Virus record (IMG/VR): IMGVR_UViG_3300032289_001132
Coordinates: 1-28,340 of that record
Reading direction: 5' to 3' (one strand)
DNA: 28,340 bases
Source of the DNA: a virus
Shown: in pieces, positions 1-6,767 of the stretch
Numbering within the stretch: position 1 is the stretch's first letter
How the letters are laid out: each line of letters opens with the position of its first letter
Made by a program: the position numbers and the translations under genes
The notes under the pieces: generated by a model
The model's input: the letters and a program-made list of their open reading frames with translations, nothing else
Databases searched by the model: none
What the model was told of the DNA's origin: nothing

Positions 1-293
1 TTCAGCTTCGCCCACTTCGCGGCGACCATCGCACGTTGGCTTTCCGTGAGGTGGCGGCGGTGCAAGTTGTGACTCATAACGAATCCAAGCGGATCGTCAC
101 CAGTGTATTCAGTGAAGCGCGGCTGCAACCCCGCAATCCCGCAGGCGCGGAATCTGTTGCGACCGTCAAGGATTTTCCCCTCGTATGATGTGATCGGCAA
201 AAGTTGACCCTTTGACTTGATATCAGCGGCCAGCGTCTGTAATTCCTTATCTGGAAGCATACGATAGATGTTTGCGTATTCGTGGTATTCCAT
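1..293 (-). CDS. ParB/sulfiredoxin-fold nuclease-like protein, C-terminus cut by window edge
   Basis: The reading frame opens with an ATG at 293 and runs off the left edge without a stop, giving 97 codons. Residues around 48-56 (KILDGRNRFRAC) match the core of ParB N-terminal-like domains, in which the DGR-R segment lies in the nucleotide- or DNA-binding pocket. Near the end comes NLHRRHLTESQRAMVAAK, typical of the helical segment after this core in phage ParB-like proteins. Such proteins are often stand-alone DNA-binding or nuclease-like factors, or are fused to a methyltransferase; the missing C-terminus prevents a choice. The start is preceded by an A/C-rich leader without a Shine-Dalgarno sequence. 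The gene follows the RecE-like gene by 26 bp and is probably co-transcribed with it. Confidence 0.75.
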   Translation of the reverse strand, partial: MEYHEYANIYRMLPDKELQTLAADIKSKGQLLPITSYEGKILDGRNRFRACGIAGLQPRFTEYTGDDPLGFVMSHNLHRRHLTESQRAMVAAKWAKL

Positions 294-319
294 TTTTGTT
301 TTTCTGTTTGGTTTCGTGT

Positions 320-1087
320 TCATGCCCAAGCCGGGCGAGTCAAAAGGTTTATTCCGCCGTATGGTTGCGGCCATTTGCCACTTGCGCGGCATTCTTTGAG
401 GGTTTCAAGCGCGGTTTCCAGCTTGCGCTCTCCGCTGACTATCCAATCGGATGAGTCATAGACGGCGCAGGTGTATGGAGCGGTTTTTTCGACGGCAATC
501 CAGTAAAATGACGGCTCGGTTTCGATCTGGTGATGCTGGGCGAGAATGGCCTTGTAGAGTGCCGCCTGGAGGTCGTAGTGGTAGTTAGCGACCTTGCGGG
601 CGAACGCTTCGGGTGATGCATCATCGGTCGTTTTGAGGTCTGCAATAACCCATTCTAGGCCATCGGTGCCGACCGCATCAAGCAAGCCCTTGCATTCGAT
701 GCCGCGCACGTTGGCGAGTATCGGCGTTTCACGGTTTTGGCAACCGCGAAGGATGGCAACCGCGTGCGGGTTTGCGGCCACGCTGTCGGCCATCCCGACT
801 AGCGCGGCAGCGTCGTCTGCGGAGATGATCGGAAGGTGTCCAAATTGGGCCTTCCAAGCCTTTCCCTCTTTTGTGGCGAGCGATAGCCCATCCGGCTTTA
901 CTGCCGCCATCTCGCAAAGTAGATGGCCTTCTAGGATGATGCTGTGCGCGATGGTGCCAAGCAGCATCGCGGGCGTTTCCGTGCGATCCTCCGCAAGTGC
1001 CGCCTGGTAGTGCGCGGGGGATTTCAAAATCGCCTTCAACGTGCTGAAATTGACGGCGGGATGGGCGCGGTATTCTGAGATTTTCAT
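320..1087 (-). CDS. RecE-like PD-(D/E)XK exonuclease (DUF3799-type)
   Basis: This 255-residue protein looks like the nuclease partner of the RecT annealase encoded just upstream, resecting 5' ends of double-stranded DNA for phage recombination. The nuclease signature is visible: GTIAH at residues 44-48, Glu120, Asp137 in the KGLLDAV segment, and Asp150-x-Lys152 in VIADLKTT, followed by the YDLQAALYKA helix (QxxxY motif) near 171-180. The length fits the compact phage C-terminal nuclease domain of exodeoxyribonuclease VIII rather than full-length RecE. It starts 18 bp after the recT stop, with no Shine-Dalgarno sequence but an A-rich leader. Family assignment is from motifs; the enzymatic role is inferred from the family and the pairing. 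Confidence 0.88.
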   Translation of the reverse strand: MKISEYRAHPAVNFSTLKAILKSPAHYQAALAEDRTETPAMLLGTIAHSIILEGHLLCEMAAVKPDGLSLATKEGKAWKAQFGHLPIISADDAAALVGMADSVAANPHAVAILRGCQNRETPILANVRGIECKGLLDAVGTDGLEWVIADLKTTDDASPEAFARKVANYHYDLQAALYKAILAQHHQIETEPSFYWIAVEKTAPYTCAVYDSSDWIVSGERKLETALETLKECRASGKWPQPYGGINLLTRPAWA

Positions 1088-1105
1088 GGTGTTTCTAGTT
1101 GATGG

Positions 1106-1849
1106 CTATTCCAACGGCGAGACAATCTCGGTTTCGACGGTTTCGGCTTCCGTCGTTTCGTCGGCTGTCGGCAAAACGAAAGCTGGAGCTTGGCGCGGCG
1201 TGGCGTTTCGCATCTCGCGGAAATGGTCATCGTCGCGGGATACGTGATCCATGATTTCCGATGACAGCGGCAGCATTTTGGACAGACGGCGCACGGCGGT
1301 TTTCTTGGCCATCTCTGCCCAGTAGTTTACCCATGGTCCTGATTTGCCCGCCTTGCTTTTGTCGCGTATGGCATTGACTTCGGCGCGGGTCAAAACCGCT
1401 GATTGAGTCTCGCCGGTAGTCATCGTGGCGGTGGCATAAACCGCTTGCACTTCGCCGCGATCTTCGCGCCAGTTGATGTTGTGCTCAATCTCGCCGTTCG
1501 ACCATGCGAAGAAGTCTTTTTCGCAAACGGTTTCCGCACGGATGCTGGCAACGTCGCCGCTGCGTCGTATTAGCTCCACAAGTCCCTTGTAGTCGATGAT
1601 GAGGGTGCATTCGCGGCCATACGGGATAAGATGCGCCCGCCGCCCATCCGGCTCAATGCCCATCGCGGAGCAATCAAGCAGACATTTCATGACGCTTTCT
1701 GGCGTGCATTCCTGGAGCTTAGGCGTGCGCGTCAAAGCCGTAATTGCAACGCGGGCGAATCGTTCTGGCGTTAGGTGTTTTGGCAAAGCGCGGGCGAATT
1801 GCTCGCGCATACTGTCGGAGTTGATAATGGCTTTCAGTGATGTTGACAT
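1106..1849 (-). CDS. recT: RecT-family single-strand DNA annealing protein
   Basis: The 247-residue protein matches the RecT/Bet-like annealase family, which coats resected single strands and pairs homologous strands during phage recombination. Characteristic segments are LPKHLTPERFARVAITAL near residue 23, the CLLDCSAMGIEPDGRRAHLIPYG block around 57-79, CTLIIDYKGLVELIRRSG, and the C-terminal GPWVNYWAEMAKKTAVRRL helix. The last 30 residues are acidic and low in complexity, a common RecT tail feature. The ATG follows the stop of the upstream small gene closely, and the intervening leader contains TCTAACC and CTAACC. The adjacent RecE-like gene makes a two-component recombination module. Confidence 0.93.
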   Translation of the reverse strand: MSTSLKAIINSDSMREQFARALPKHLTPERFARVAITALTRTPKLQECTPESVMKCLLDCSAMGIEPDGRRAHLIPYGRECTLIIDYKGLVELIRRSGDVASIRAETVCEKDFFAWSNGEIEHNINWREDRGEVQAVYATATMTTGETQSAVLTRAEVNAIRDKSKAGKSGPWVNYWAEMAKKTAVRRLSKMLPLSSEIMDHVSRDDDHFREMRNATPRQAPAFVLPTADETTEAETVETEIVSPLE

Positions 1850-1868
1850 AGTTTGGATTGGTTAGTGG

Positions 1869-2108
1869 TTAGATCGGAGCGAAATATCTGCGGTAAGCCT
1901 CGACGGTCAGGATGATGCCACCGCCGGATGCTGGCGCGTGCTTCTCGCGGCGATGGTCGAGCATTTGAATGAGCATGATTTCCTTTGCCGTCTTTGGCCA
2001 GCAGCGGAAAAAGAATCCTTTAAGAGTTCGGTGCTCAAACTTGGTCTGATTGCGTTCGTCAATTACAGGGGTAATGACGCACGGATTGTCTTCGCGTTGG
2101 GTAATCAT
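1869..2108 (-). CDS. small hypothetical protein (79 aa)
   Basis: I do not recognise this protein. It is 79 residues, basic and soluble-looking, with the central segment CVITPVIDERNQTKFEHRTL and a C-terminus ending in VEAYRRYFAPI. Its ATG overlaps the preceding gene's stop in ATGA, and its own stop TAA sits inside the TCTAAC hexamer that recurs through the window. Position between a small early gene and recT suggests an accessory recombination or host-takeover protein, which is only context. Overlap with both neighbours and good frame use support it as real. Confidence 0.65.
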   Translation of the reverse strand: MITQREDNPCVITPVIDERNQTKFEHRTLKGFFFRCWPKTAKEIMLIQMLDHRREKHAPASGGGIILTVEAYRRYFAPI

Positions 2109-2347
2109 GGTTTTTGTGATGTAGTCGTGCGCTCTTCGAAGTTGAGGCGGTGCAACTCGGTGCCGACGCGGATGGCGTAGTGGTCAGAGCTGTATCCTTG
2201 AAAACCAGTTTCCCAATTATCGTTTGGACGTTGGGTTACGGCCGCGATGTCGTAGGATTTATCGTCAGGGATACAATTTAACGGCCCCACCCCGAAGTAT
2301 TCAAAGCCCTCTGGCGGCGCGGGGATCTGTTGTTGTGGTGCGTTCAT
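2105..2347 (-). CDS. small hypothetical protein (80 aa)
   Basis: An 80-residue protein without a recognised family. It begins MNAPQQQIPAPPEGFEYFGV and has an aromatic, proline-rich first half, resembling many short phage proteins of the form PPxGFEYxGxGPL. It overlaps the next gene by ATGA and is itself overlapped by the stop of the 53-residue membrane protein upstream, so the three are almost certainly translationally coupled. No catalytic motif, membrane segment or signal peptide is visible. Confidence 0.7.
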   Translation of the reverse strand: MNAPQQQIPAPPEGFEYFGVGPLNCIPDDKSYDIAAVTQRPNDNWETGFQGYSSDHYAIRVGTELHRLNFEERTTTSQKP

Positions 2348-2505
2348 GGTGTGGAAAGTAGTGCTGCCACGTAAAACGCGGCGATGATCATGATTCCCGC
2401 CAAGACAAACTTGACGGCTGCGGTTTCCGGTTCCTCATACGAGGCTCGGCGTTTGTTCAGTGGTGGCAAGCCTTGGCTTGCGCGTGTTTTCATGGTGTGT
2501 TTCAT
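2344..2505 (-). CDS. small single-pass membrane protein (53 aa)
   Basis: This short frame begins at the ATG at 2505 behind a leader of repeated AACC units (ACCAACCAAACCAAACC) and ends in an ATGA overlap with the next gene. Translation gives a basic N-terminal half (MKHTMKTRASQGLPPLNKRR) and one hydrophobic segment at about residues 31-51 (VKFVLAGIMIIAAFYVAALL), so a one-pass inner-membrane protein is likely. A second in-frame ATG at codon 5 is an alternative start. It is the first gene after the terminator at about 2,600 and heads the recombination cluster. Function unknown. Confidence 0.6.
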   Translation of the reverse strand: MKHTMKTRASQGLPPLNKRRASYEEPETAAVKFVLAGIMIIAAFYVAALLSTP

Positions 2506-2590
2506 GGTTTGGTTTGGTTGGTTGTCTGTGACGCAATCAACCTACCAAAAACCTCCCCGCTCGCAACAACTGTTAGAGACTCGCACAAAC

Positions 2591-2628
2591 GAAAACCCGC
2601 TAGCCTTTATGGGAGTAGGACTAGCGGG
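2591..2628 (-). terminator. Rho-independent terminator after the metallophosphoesterase gene
   Basis: The arms CCCGCTAG (2621-2628, read on the minus strand) and CTAGCGGG (2596-2603) form a perfect 8-bp stem that can extend by CCT/AGG past one bulge. It is followed on the minus strand by TTTTCGTTTG. It lies 30 bp beyond the stop at 2658 and ends the lysis/metallophosphoesterase transcript. The 85 bp between it and the start at 2505 contain one TCTAAC and an A/C-rich leader; I see no convincing promoter there, only weak TTGnnn candidates. Confidence 0.7.
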
Positions 2629-2657
2629 CGGAAAAATTAGAAAGATTTTTCTTTGCG

Positions 2658-3662
2658 TCATGATTTCATGCGGCCAGATAGCCCGCCAATCATGGAACGC
2701 CCCTGGCAAATCGGGATGTTCAGGTGCAGGAAATCCCCGCTTGTCGCGACGATTTGCAAAGCGTAGCCGTGACTCCATGAGGTGGGGTCGCTGTGACGCC
2801 AGAGCGGCTGCTGGATGCAAAGGCAACCTGGATTCCACGCTTTGACCATCCCGATTCCGGGATAAACGACGGTGCTGGAATCCTCTTGATGAGTGTGAGC
2901 ATAGACGACGTTGCCAGCGGTTCGCATCAAGGATGCGCGGGCAGCGTTTTTCCCACCCGAAAGCTGATGGACGAAAAAGCATTTGCCGCGTTTTATCCAC
3001 CCCGGCGGCAGTCCAGCTTCGTGAACCTTGCCAACCTCGAAATAATCGATCCCGCGCTCGGCTAATCGGAGCAAGGTTCGCGGTGATAGCAACTCCGCAA
3101 TGAATCCGGCATCGCGCCCGTTTCGTATCGTCTGATCGACCGCCCATTTTTCGATGCGTTGATCGTGATTGCCTTCGATGTAGAGGATCTTGGCGCGTGG
3201 TGCAGCTTTTGCAACCTCGTCAAGAAACCAATTCGCAGCGGCAATGTCGTCTTGGTAGTTGTAGGATGTTTGGGCGACGTATCCCAGCGTGTGGTATGCG
3301 GCCAAGAATCCGCCGCATTCCACTATGTCACCGTTCAAAATGATTTCATCCGCGTCCCATGTTTTGAGGTCTGCCAGAAACGCGGCAACCGCGTCCTTGT
3401 CCATCTGCGAGCCGTGGAGGTCGTTTGCGATGATTCGCACGAAATCATCCTTGGCACGCTTAGGCGGCGATTTTGGACGCTCTGGCGGGGTGTATTTTGC
3501 GGATTGAAGATCGGAGTATTCCCGAAGCAGGTCGTTTCTATCTCGCGTGACCGCGGTTAGCTCCCGCTGCGTCTTTTCGAGTTTGGCGCGGATCTTGATT
3601 ACGTCGTGGATTGCGGCATCGCCGCTTACCCGTGCGCCTGTTAGATTGTGTCCTTCACTCAT
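2658..3662 (-). CDS. calcineurin-like metallophosphoesterase with N-terminal coiled coil
   Basis: The 334-residue protein carries the complete set of dinuclear-metal phosphoesterase motifs: Asp81-x-His83 (ANDLHG), Asp112 (NGDIVEC), Asn165-His166 (EGNHDQ), His232 (FFVHQ) and His256-x-His258 (YAHTHQ). Before the catalytic domain, residues 20-56 form a charged heptad-like helix (KLEKTQRELTAVTRDRNDL), then a proline/lysine linker to about residue 72. The family hydrolyses phosphomono- or diesters, including nucleic acids and cyclic nucleotides; the substrate here is unknown. It lies between an HTH gene and a terminator, outside the replication block. Possible roles are DNA processing, nucleotide-signal degradation (anti-defence) or RNA repair; only the fold is secure. 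Confidence 0.9.
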   Translation of the reverse strand: MSEGHNLTGARVSGDAAIHDVIKIRAKLEKTQRELTAVTRDRNDLLREYSDLQSAKYTPPERPKSPPKRAKDDFVRIIANDLHGSQMDKDAVAAFLADLKTWDADEIILNGDIVECGGFLAAYHTLGYVAQTSYNYQDDIAAANWFLDEVAKAAPRAKILYIEGNHDQRIEKWAVDQTIRNGRDAGFIAELLSPRTLLRLAERGIDYFEVGKVHEAGLPPGWIKRGKCFFVHQLSGGKNAARASLMRTAGNVVYAHTHQEDSSTVVYPGIGMVKAWNPGCLCIQQPLWRHSDPTSWSHGYALQIVATSGDFLHLNIPICQGRSMIGGLSGRMKS

Positions 3663-3674
3663 GGTTTTAGGTGG

Positions 3675-4088
3675 TTAGTATTGCGCGGCGGTATCGGGGT
3701 GCATAATCATGCCGACCCAATCATCTTCGGAAACTTCGACAAACTTAAAACATCCAAGGTCTTTTGCGTGGCGGCGAATGGTTTCCTCGGCCATGCCCCA
3801 TTGCTGCGCCAATTCGGCGGGCGAGAATCCGCGACCTTTCGGAAGTCGTTTGATAAACTTGGCGGCGGATTCCGGCGGCTTGCGTGGCAAGACTCGTTTT
3901 GACGAGAGGTTGACGCCCCCGGCGACTGGTATCGTCGGCTCGGCTTGCGGTGTCGGCAGGGTTCCAAGTTTTGCCCGCACGGCGGCAACTGCTGGCACCG
4001 TGGTGTTTAAGTTCTTGGCAATCCTTCCATTCGGGAAATGCGGGTTGCGTTCTATGCTGTTTTGGATTCGGTCTTGTAGTGTTCTCAT
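3675..4088 (-). CDS. HTH DNA-binding protein with two helix-turn-helix segments
   Basis: This 137-residue basic protein has two likely HTH units. The N-terminal one spans about residues 22-42 (RIAKNLNTTVPAVAAVRAKL); the C-terminal one spans about 88-112 (SPAELAQQWGMAEETIRRHA). A proline-rich linker joins them. The arrangement suggests a sequence-specific DNA-binding protein such as a late transcription regulator or a terminase-small-like protein. The location just after the endolysin and before the metallophosphoesterase is more compatible with regulation. The ATG has no Shine-Dalgarno, only an AAACCAAACAAAATACC leader. No target site can be assigned. Confidence 0.7.
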   Translation of the reverse strand: MRTLQDRIQNSIERNPHFPNGRIAKNLNTTVPAVAAVRAKLGTLPTPQAEPTIPVAGGVNLSSKRVLPRKPPESAAKFIKRLPKGRGFSPAELAQQWGMAEETIRRHAKDLGCFKFVEVSEDDWVGMIMHPDTAAQY

Positions 4089-4112
4089 GGTATTTTGTTT
4101 GGTTTTGGGAAA

Positions 4113-4664
4113 TTATTTAATCCAGCGCATTACCGCCTTCGCGTAGCATATTCCAAGCTCCCGCTGCTTGCCGTCGAATGCTCGCCAGTCGTTAGGATTC
4201 GATCCGAAGAATGGCTCTGCGATGATCGCCGGGCATGGAGTGAGATTCAAAAACGCCGCGCCGTTTCCAGTGCCACGCGCCAGCAATCCGCGTTCGTTGA
4301 TGTCTGGAAAGTCTGCGGAAAATTGATCCTCGAAACATTGAGCGAGTGACTGCCCGCGTCGTGATCCTGGATAGTGGATCCACTCATGGCCATTTGCGGC
4401 AGCGTTGGATGATGCGTTGAAATGAAGCTCAATAGCCGCGCTAGCTCGATCCTCCTTTAGCTTCGCCGCTAGCCATGCCATCGCTGCGCTGTATCCCTTG
4501 CGCGGGTAATCGTTGTAAATCTTGGCGGCGACGCCGTTGGACGCGAGGTGGTCAAGCATATGGAGCGCAACGCTGCGGTTGTAATCCCACTCGCGCACGC
4601 CGCCGAGACTAACTGCCCCGGCTCTGTCGCCTTGGCGTGAATGTCCGATGCAAATTGCAATCAT
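4113..4664 (-). CDS. N-acetylmuramoyl-L-alanine amidase endolysin (Amidase_3-like)
   Basis: The 183-residue protein matches zinc-dependent amidases that cut the bond between N-acetylmuramic acid and the stem peptide of peptidoglycan. Putative zinc and catalytic residues are His8 (CIGHS), Glu25 (GGVREWDYNR), His81 (IELHFNAS) and Glu150 (IIAEPFFG), in the order and spacing of the family. It has no signal peptide and no cell-wall binding domain, so a holin would be needed for release. Several tiny membrane-protein genes precede it in the same operon. It overlaps the upstream gene by ATGA. This is the lytic enzyme of the lysis cassette. Confidence 0.9.
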   Translation of the reverse strand: MIAICIGHSRQGDRAGAVSLGGVREWDYNRSVALHMLDHLASNGVAAKIYNDYPRKGYSAAMAWLAAKLKEDRASAAIELHFNASSNAAANGHEWIHYPGSRRGQSLAQCFEDQFSADFPDINERGLLARGTGNGAAFLNLTPCPAIIAEPFFGSNPNDWRAFDGKQRELGICYAKAVMRWIK

Positions 4665-4894
4665 GGTTTGAGGATTTCGAGTTTCGTGATCGTGGATTTT
4701 ACGATTGTGAACCGCTTTTCGTTTTCTGGAATTGAACGCTCAAAACGGTTAGAATGCGCCCATGAAAGAATTTCATAATGCTTGCGCCCGATCTTGTCAA
4801 TCCTGCCCCAAACCTTGAATGCGTATGGGTCATTACCATCCTCTACGTGGTCAAGAAATTCTATTTCTACGATTGATCCGATTTTTGGTTTCAT
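4661..4894 (-). CDS. small hypothetical protein in the lysis cassette (77 aa)
   Basis: A 77-residue protein starting MKPKIGSIVEIEFLDHVEDG, with a beta-rich first half suggesting a small SH3- or Tudor-like barrel and a charged C-terminus. It has no membrane segment or signal peptide. It is coupled by ATGA overlaps on both sides, to the 40-residue membrane protein upstream and to the amidase downstream. The barrel idea comes from the pattern of hydrophobic residues alone. Function in lysis is not shown. Confidence 0.65.
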   Translation of the reverse strand: MKPKIGSIVEIEFLDHVEDGNDPYAFKVWGRIDKIGRKHYEILSWAHSNRFERSIPENEKRFTIVKSTITKLEILKP

Positions 4895-5013
4895 GGTTTC
4901 GCGATTACGGTGGGCCTTGCTGGGAGTGATCTAAAGCGTTTGATGAGGCAGGCGATGCCGATGAGGGCGAGGATGCCAGCTTCAAACATGGCGGCGAGGA
5001 TGCGGGTTTTCAT
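4891..5013 (-). CDS. tiny membrane protein, 40 aa (lysis cassette)
   Basis: The frame opens with ATG at 5013, overlapping the lipoprotein stop as ATGA, and closes in another ATGA overlap with the gene starting at 4894. It encodes MKTRILAAMFEAGILALIGI followed by ACLIKRF, then a polar tail. Residues 5-23 make one hydrophobic segment, flanked by Lys/Arg on both sides. Coupling at both ends and the membrane segment argue that it is translated. It could be a holin or antiholin subunit or a spanin partner. It is easily missed because of its length. Confidence 0.55.
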   Translation of the reverse strand: MKTRILAAMFEAGILALIGIACLIKRFRSLPARPTVIAKP

Positions 5014-5240
5014 TTCGTCGCATGGATGCGCTTCGTTCCGACTTCCACGCGGCCGATGACGTTTCCGGCATCGTCATAGATGGGGGCTGTGACCTTGCCA
5101 GCGGGTTTTCCATCGGTGAAAACTAAACCGCCTTCGATGCCGGTGTCTGGGTCGCGGTAGGAGATGCTACCGTCGATGCCTGCAAATTCGGCGCAAGATG
5201 ACAAGGCGACGGCGATGATTGATGCGATGATGAGTTTCAT
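5010..5240 (-). CDS. small lipoprotein, possible outer-membrane spanin
   Basis: The 76-residue protein begins with a short basic and hydrophobic signal peptide ending in the lipobox LSSC at residues 13-16 (MKLIIASIIAVALSSC). Residue 17 onward is a beta-rich polar domain with repeated glycine-containing strands (YRDPDTGIEGGLVFTDGKPA, then a YDDAGNVIGRVEV strand). Acylated small proteins in lysis cassettes commonly act as outer-membrane spanin subunits that help disrupt the outer membrane. The domain here is not the usual proline-rich one, so that role is only a suggestion. It implies a diderm host. One base separates the upstream stop from this ATG. Confidence 0.72.
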   Translation of the reverse strand: MKLIIASIIAVALSSCAEFAGIDGSISYRDPDTGIEGGLVFTDGKPAGKVTAPIYDDAGNVIGRVEVGTKRIHATK

Positions 5241-5241
5241 G

Positions 5242-5394
5242 TCAGTCTTTTTTGATGATGTTTATGAGTCCGATGACAGACAAGCCAACGGCGATTATGG
5301 CTTCTTGAAGCTCTGGCGCGATAGTGACGCCAGCGGCGATTGCAAGCGCGACAAATCCGCGCCAGGTTGATTCTTGTTTCAGGTGTTCGATCAT
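5242..5394 (-). CDS. holin-like small membrane protein (50 aa)
   Basis: The ATG at 5394 lies behind a CCCCCAAACCAAA leader; the stop TGA is one base before the lipoprotein ATG. The product starts MIEHLKQESTWRGFVALAIA and continues through GVTIAPELQEAIIAVGLSVIGLINIIKKD. It has two hydrophobic stretches (about residues 13-24 and 32-46) separated by a short PELQE turn, and ends in a lysine pair. This is the pattern of very small phage holins that permeabilise the inner membrane before the amidase acts. Homologues of the WRG...PELQEAI pattern are common in phage lysis regions. It is the best holin candidate in the window. Confidence 0.7.
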   Translation of the reverse strand: MIEHLKQESTWRGFVALAIAAGVTIAPELQEAIIAVGLSVIGLINIIKKD

Positions 5395-5417
5395 TTTGGT
5401 TTGGGGGTGAGTTGTGT

Positions 5418-5705
5418 TTAAGGATTGCGGGAAACGTAGCGTTCGATATTTTCAATTTTGCGGTTGGTTTCTCCGGTTTGATTGGCAAGCGATTGGATGG
5501 CTTGGGTGTTTGCCCGCACTACGTCAACCATCGCCTTGTTGGCGGCCTGTAAATCCTGATAGACGTAAATCAACATGAAGGCAAAGATGATGCCCGTTCC
5601 AAATTTGCCAACTGCCCATACGACGATTCCCGGCCAAGTGTTTGGAACCTCTACGTTATCAGGGGCGTCTTGACTTGCGATGCTGTGAAGTTGATCTCGG
5701 CTCAT
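5418..5705 (-). CDS. membrane-anchored coiled-coil protein, second holin or spanin candidate
   Basis: I place the start at the ATG at 5705 (MSRDQLHSIASQ), giving 95 residues; an upstream extension of the frame overlaps the preceding gene and looks non-coding. Residues 24-48 form one transmembrane segment (GIVVWAVGKFGTGIIFAFML), followed by a long amphipathic helix of about 45 residues with heptad spacing (QDLQAANKAMVDVVRANTQA). A single membrane helix plus a coiled coil fits an inner-membrane spanin or a tail-associated membrane protein. It is the first gene of the lysis cassette, next to the holin-like gene. Confidence 0.68.
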   Translation of the reverse strand: MSRDQLHSIASQDAPDNVEVPNTWPGIVVWAVGKFGTGIIFAFMLIYVYQDLQAANKAMVDVVRANTQAIQSLANQTGETNRKIENIERYVSRNP

Positions 5706-5709
5706 GGTT

Positions 5710-6162
5710 TTAAGAATCGTAGGTTGTGCCGTAAAGCCTTGCGAGCCCCGCAAGCGCGGACTGCAATACTTGTCCAAATTGGGAATCCGTAGCGGCAAGA
5801 GCGAATGCGTCACGAATCGCGAAGCGGGTGCCATCCGCGAAAAGGATGTGCGCGATTACTGGTTGCTCAAGCGAGGCCGCGTTGACGTTGATTAGCTTGA
5901 TCGCGGTGGAAGTTTCGGTCTGCCGCTGGCATTCGGCGACGAGGCTTTGCAACATCGCATCAAGCTCGGAATCCCCCGATCTTTCGGAAGTCAGATCGGA
6001 GACGATGAGGGGCGGCAGCTTTTGAAGGAGCAGGTGCGTCCCGTTGTAAGGGAGAAATTGCGCGGTCAGGTGACCTCTGCCGCTGAACGAAATGTTGAGG
6101 CGGGAAACCCACAATCCCGAAAACGGGGCGGTGGCCGTGGTGGCGGAAGGGTTAGCGATCAT
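5710..6162 (-). CDS. hypothetical protein at the end of the tail module (150 aa)
   Basis: A 150-residue protein with no family I can name. The first 55 residues are beta-rich (APFSGLWVSRLNISFSGRGH), followed by an alpha-helical part with ELDAMLQSLVAECQRQTETS, then a mixed C-terminus (QPVIAHILFADGTRFAIRD). It overlaps the LRR gene upstream by ATGA, so it was probably translated with it. Its position as the last gene before lysis suggests a tail tip, fibre or assembly protein. No membrane or signal segment is visible. Confidence 0.6.
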   Translation of the reverse strand: MIANPSATTATAPFSGLWVSRLNISFSGRGHLTAQFLPYNGTHLLLQKLPPLIVSDLTSERSGDSELDAMLQSLVAECQRQTETSTAIKLINVNAASLEQPVIAHILFADGTRFAIRDAFALAATDSQFGQVLQSALAGLARLYGTTYDS

Positions 6163-6767
6163 GATGTGTAGACGGTGTATCCTTTAAGTTCGGCAATGGT
6201 GGTGTCGCAGGTGTCTGCGCCGGGGTTATCATAGCAATAAATCTCCGCAATTCCGGGATCTGGCAGAGATGTGAAAAATGCGTTCAATGCAGACTCGGAA
6301 AGTTGATTGGATGAAATATCAACGTGTTGCAAGGATGACATGCCAGCTGCGATTATCTCGGTGAGATGATTGACAGGAAGATCAACTGCTGTAATTCCGT
6401 TGCATTCGGTGCCATCGAATGTAATTAAGTGGTATCCGAATAATCCTATGGATTCAATCAATCCATACTGCGTTCCCGATTCGTCGCACGAAAAGATTGC
6501 AAACTCTTCGATTCCGTCTGTTGGTGGAATTATTACAACTAAGTTATCTGCCTTTACTTCCCCCAAGACACCATCAGGAAAGACAATGCGATAAAACCCA
6601 GTGGATGTTGTCACGTTTTGGCCAGTGCTTACATTTGCCGAGTCCCGCGTGAATCGCACGATGCTGGCGGACGCTGGATAATCGCCGGGCAACAAAGGAG
6701 TTGCCCCGCTTGTGGATGGCAAGCGGGTGGGTTTTCGCGTTGTTAGTCTTGTGGGGTTGCGAATCAT
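6159..6767 (-). CDS. leucine-rich-repeat tail protein, receptor-binding candidate
   Basis: I start the protein at the ATG at 6767, which overlaps the previous stop as ATGA; 202 residues result. Residues 40-82 are beta-rich. Residues about 115-200 show leucine-rich-repeat spacing: ITAVDLPVNHLTEI, then MSSLQHVDISSNQLSESALN, then IAEIYCYDNPGA, with the asparagine ladder at SSNQL and YDNPG. LRRs are protein-binding modules, rare but known in phage adhesins and common in bacterial surface proteins. Three cysteines at 179-188 and earlier positions are unusual here. The gene reads as more AT-rich than its neighbours, suggesting recent acquisition. The adhesin role is inferred from location and fold. 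Confidence 0.68.
   Translation of the reverse strand: MIRNPTRLTTRKPTRLPSTSGATPLLPGDYPASASIVRFTRDSANVSTGQNVTTSTGFYRIVFPDGVLGEVKADNLVVIIPPTDGIEEFAIFSCDESGTQYGLIESIGLFGYHLITFDGTECNGITAVDLPVNHLTEIIAAGMSSLQHVDISSNQLSESALNAFFTSLPDPGIAEIYCYDNPGADTCDTTIAELKGYTVYTS

Noticed and set aside
2384-2845. A 153-codon plus-strand frame crossing the terminator at about 2,600
   Set aside because: It crosses a good minus-strand terminator, overlaps the metallophosphoesterase end and the 53-residue membrane gene, and lacks coding character.
2542-3147. A 201-codon minus-strand frame overlapping the metallophosphoesterase
   Set aside because: Arg/Ser/Pro-rich shadow of the phosphoesterase, running through its terminator.
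5237-5488. An 83-codon minus-strand frame in the lysis region
   Set aside because: Its Arg/His-rich translation is a shadow of the 50-residue holin-like gene in another frame, which has proper coupling and membrane segments.
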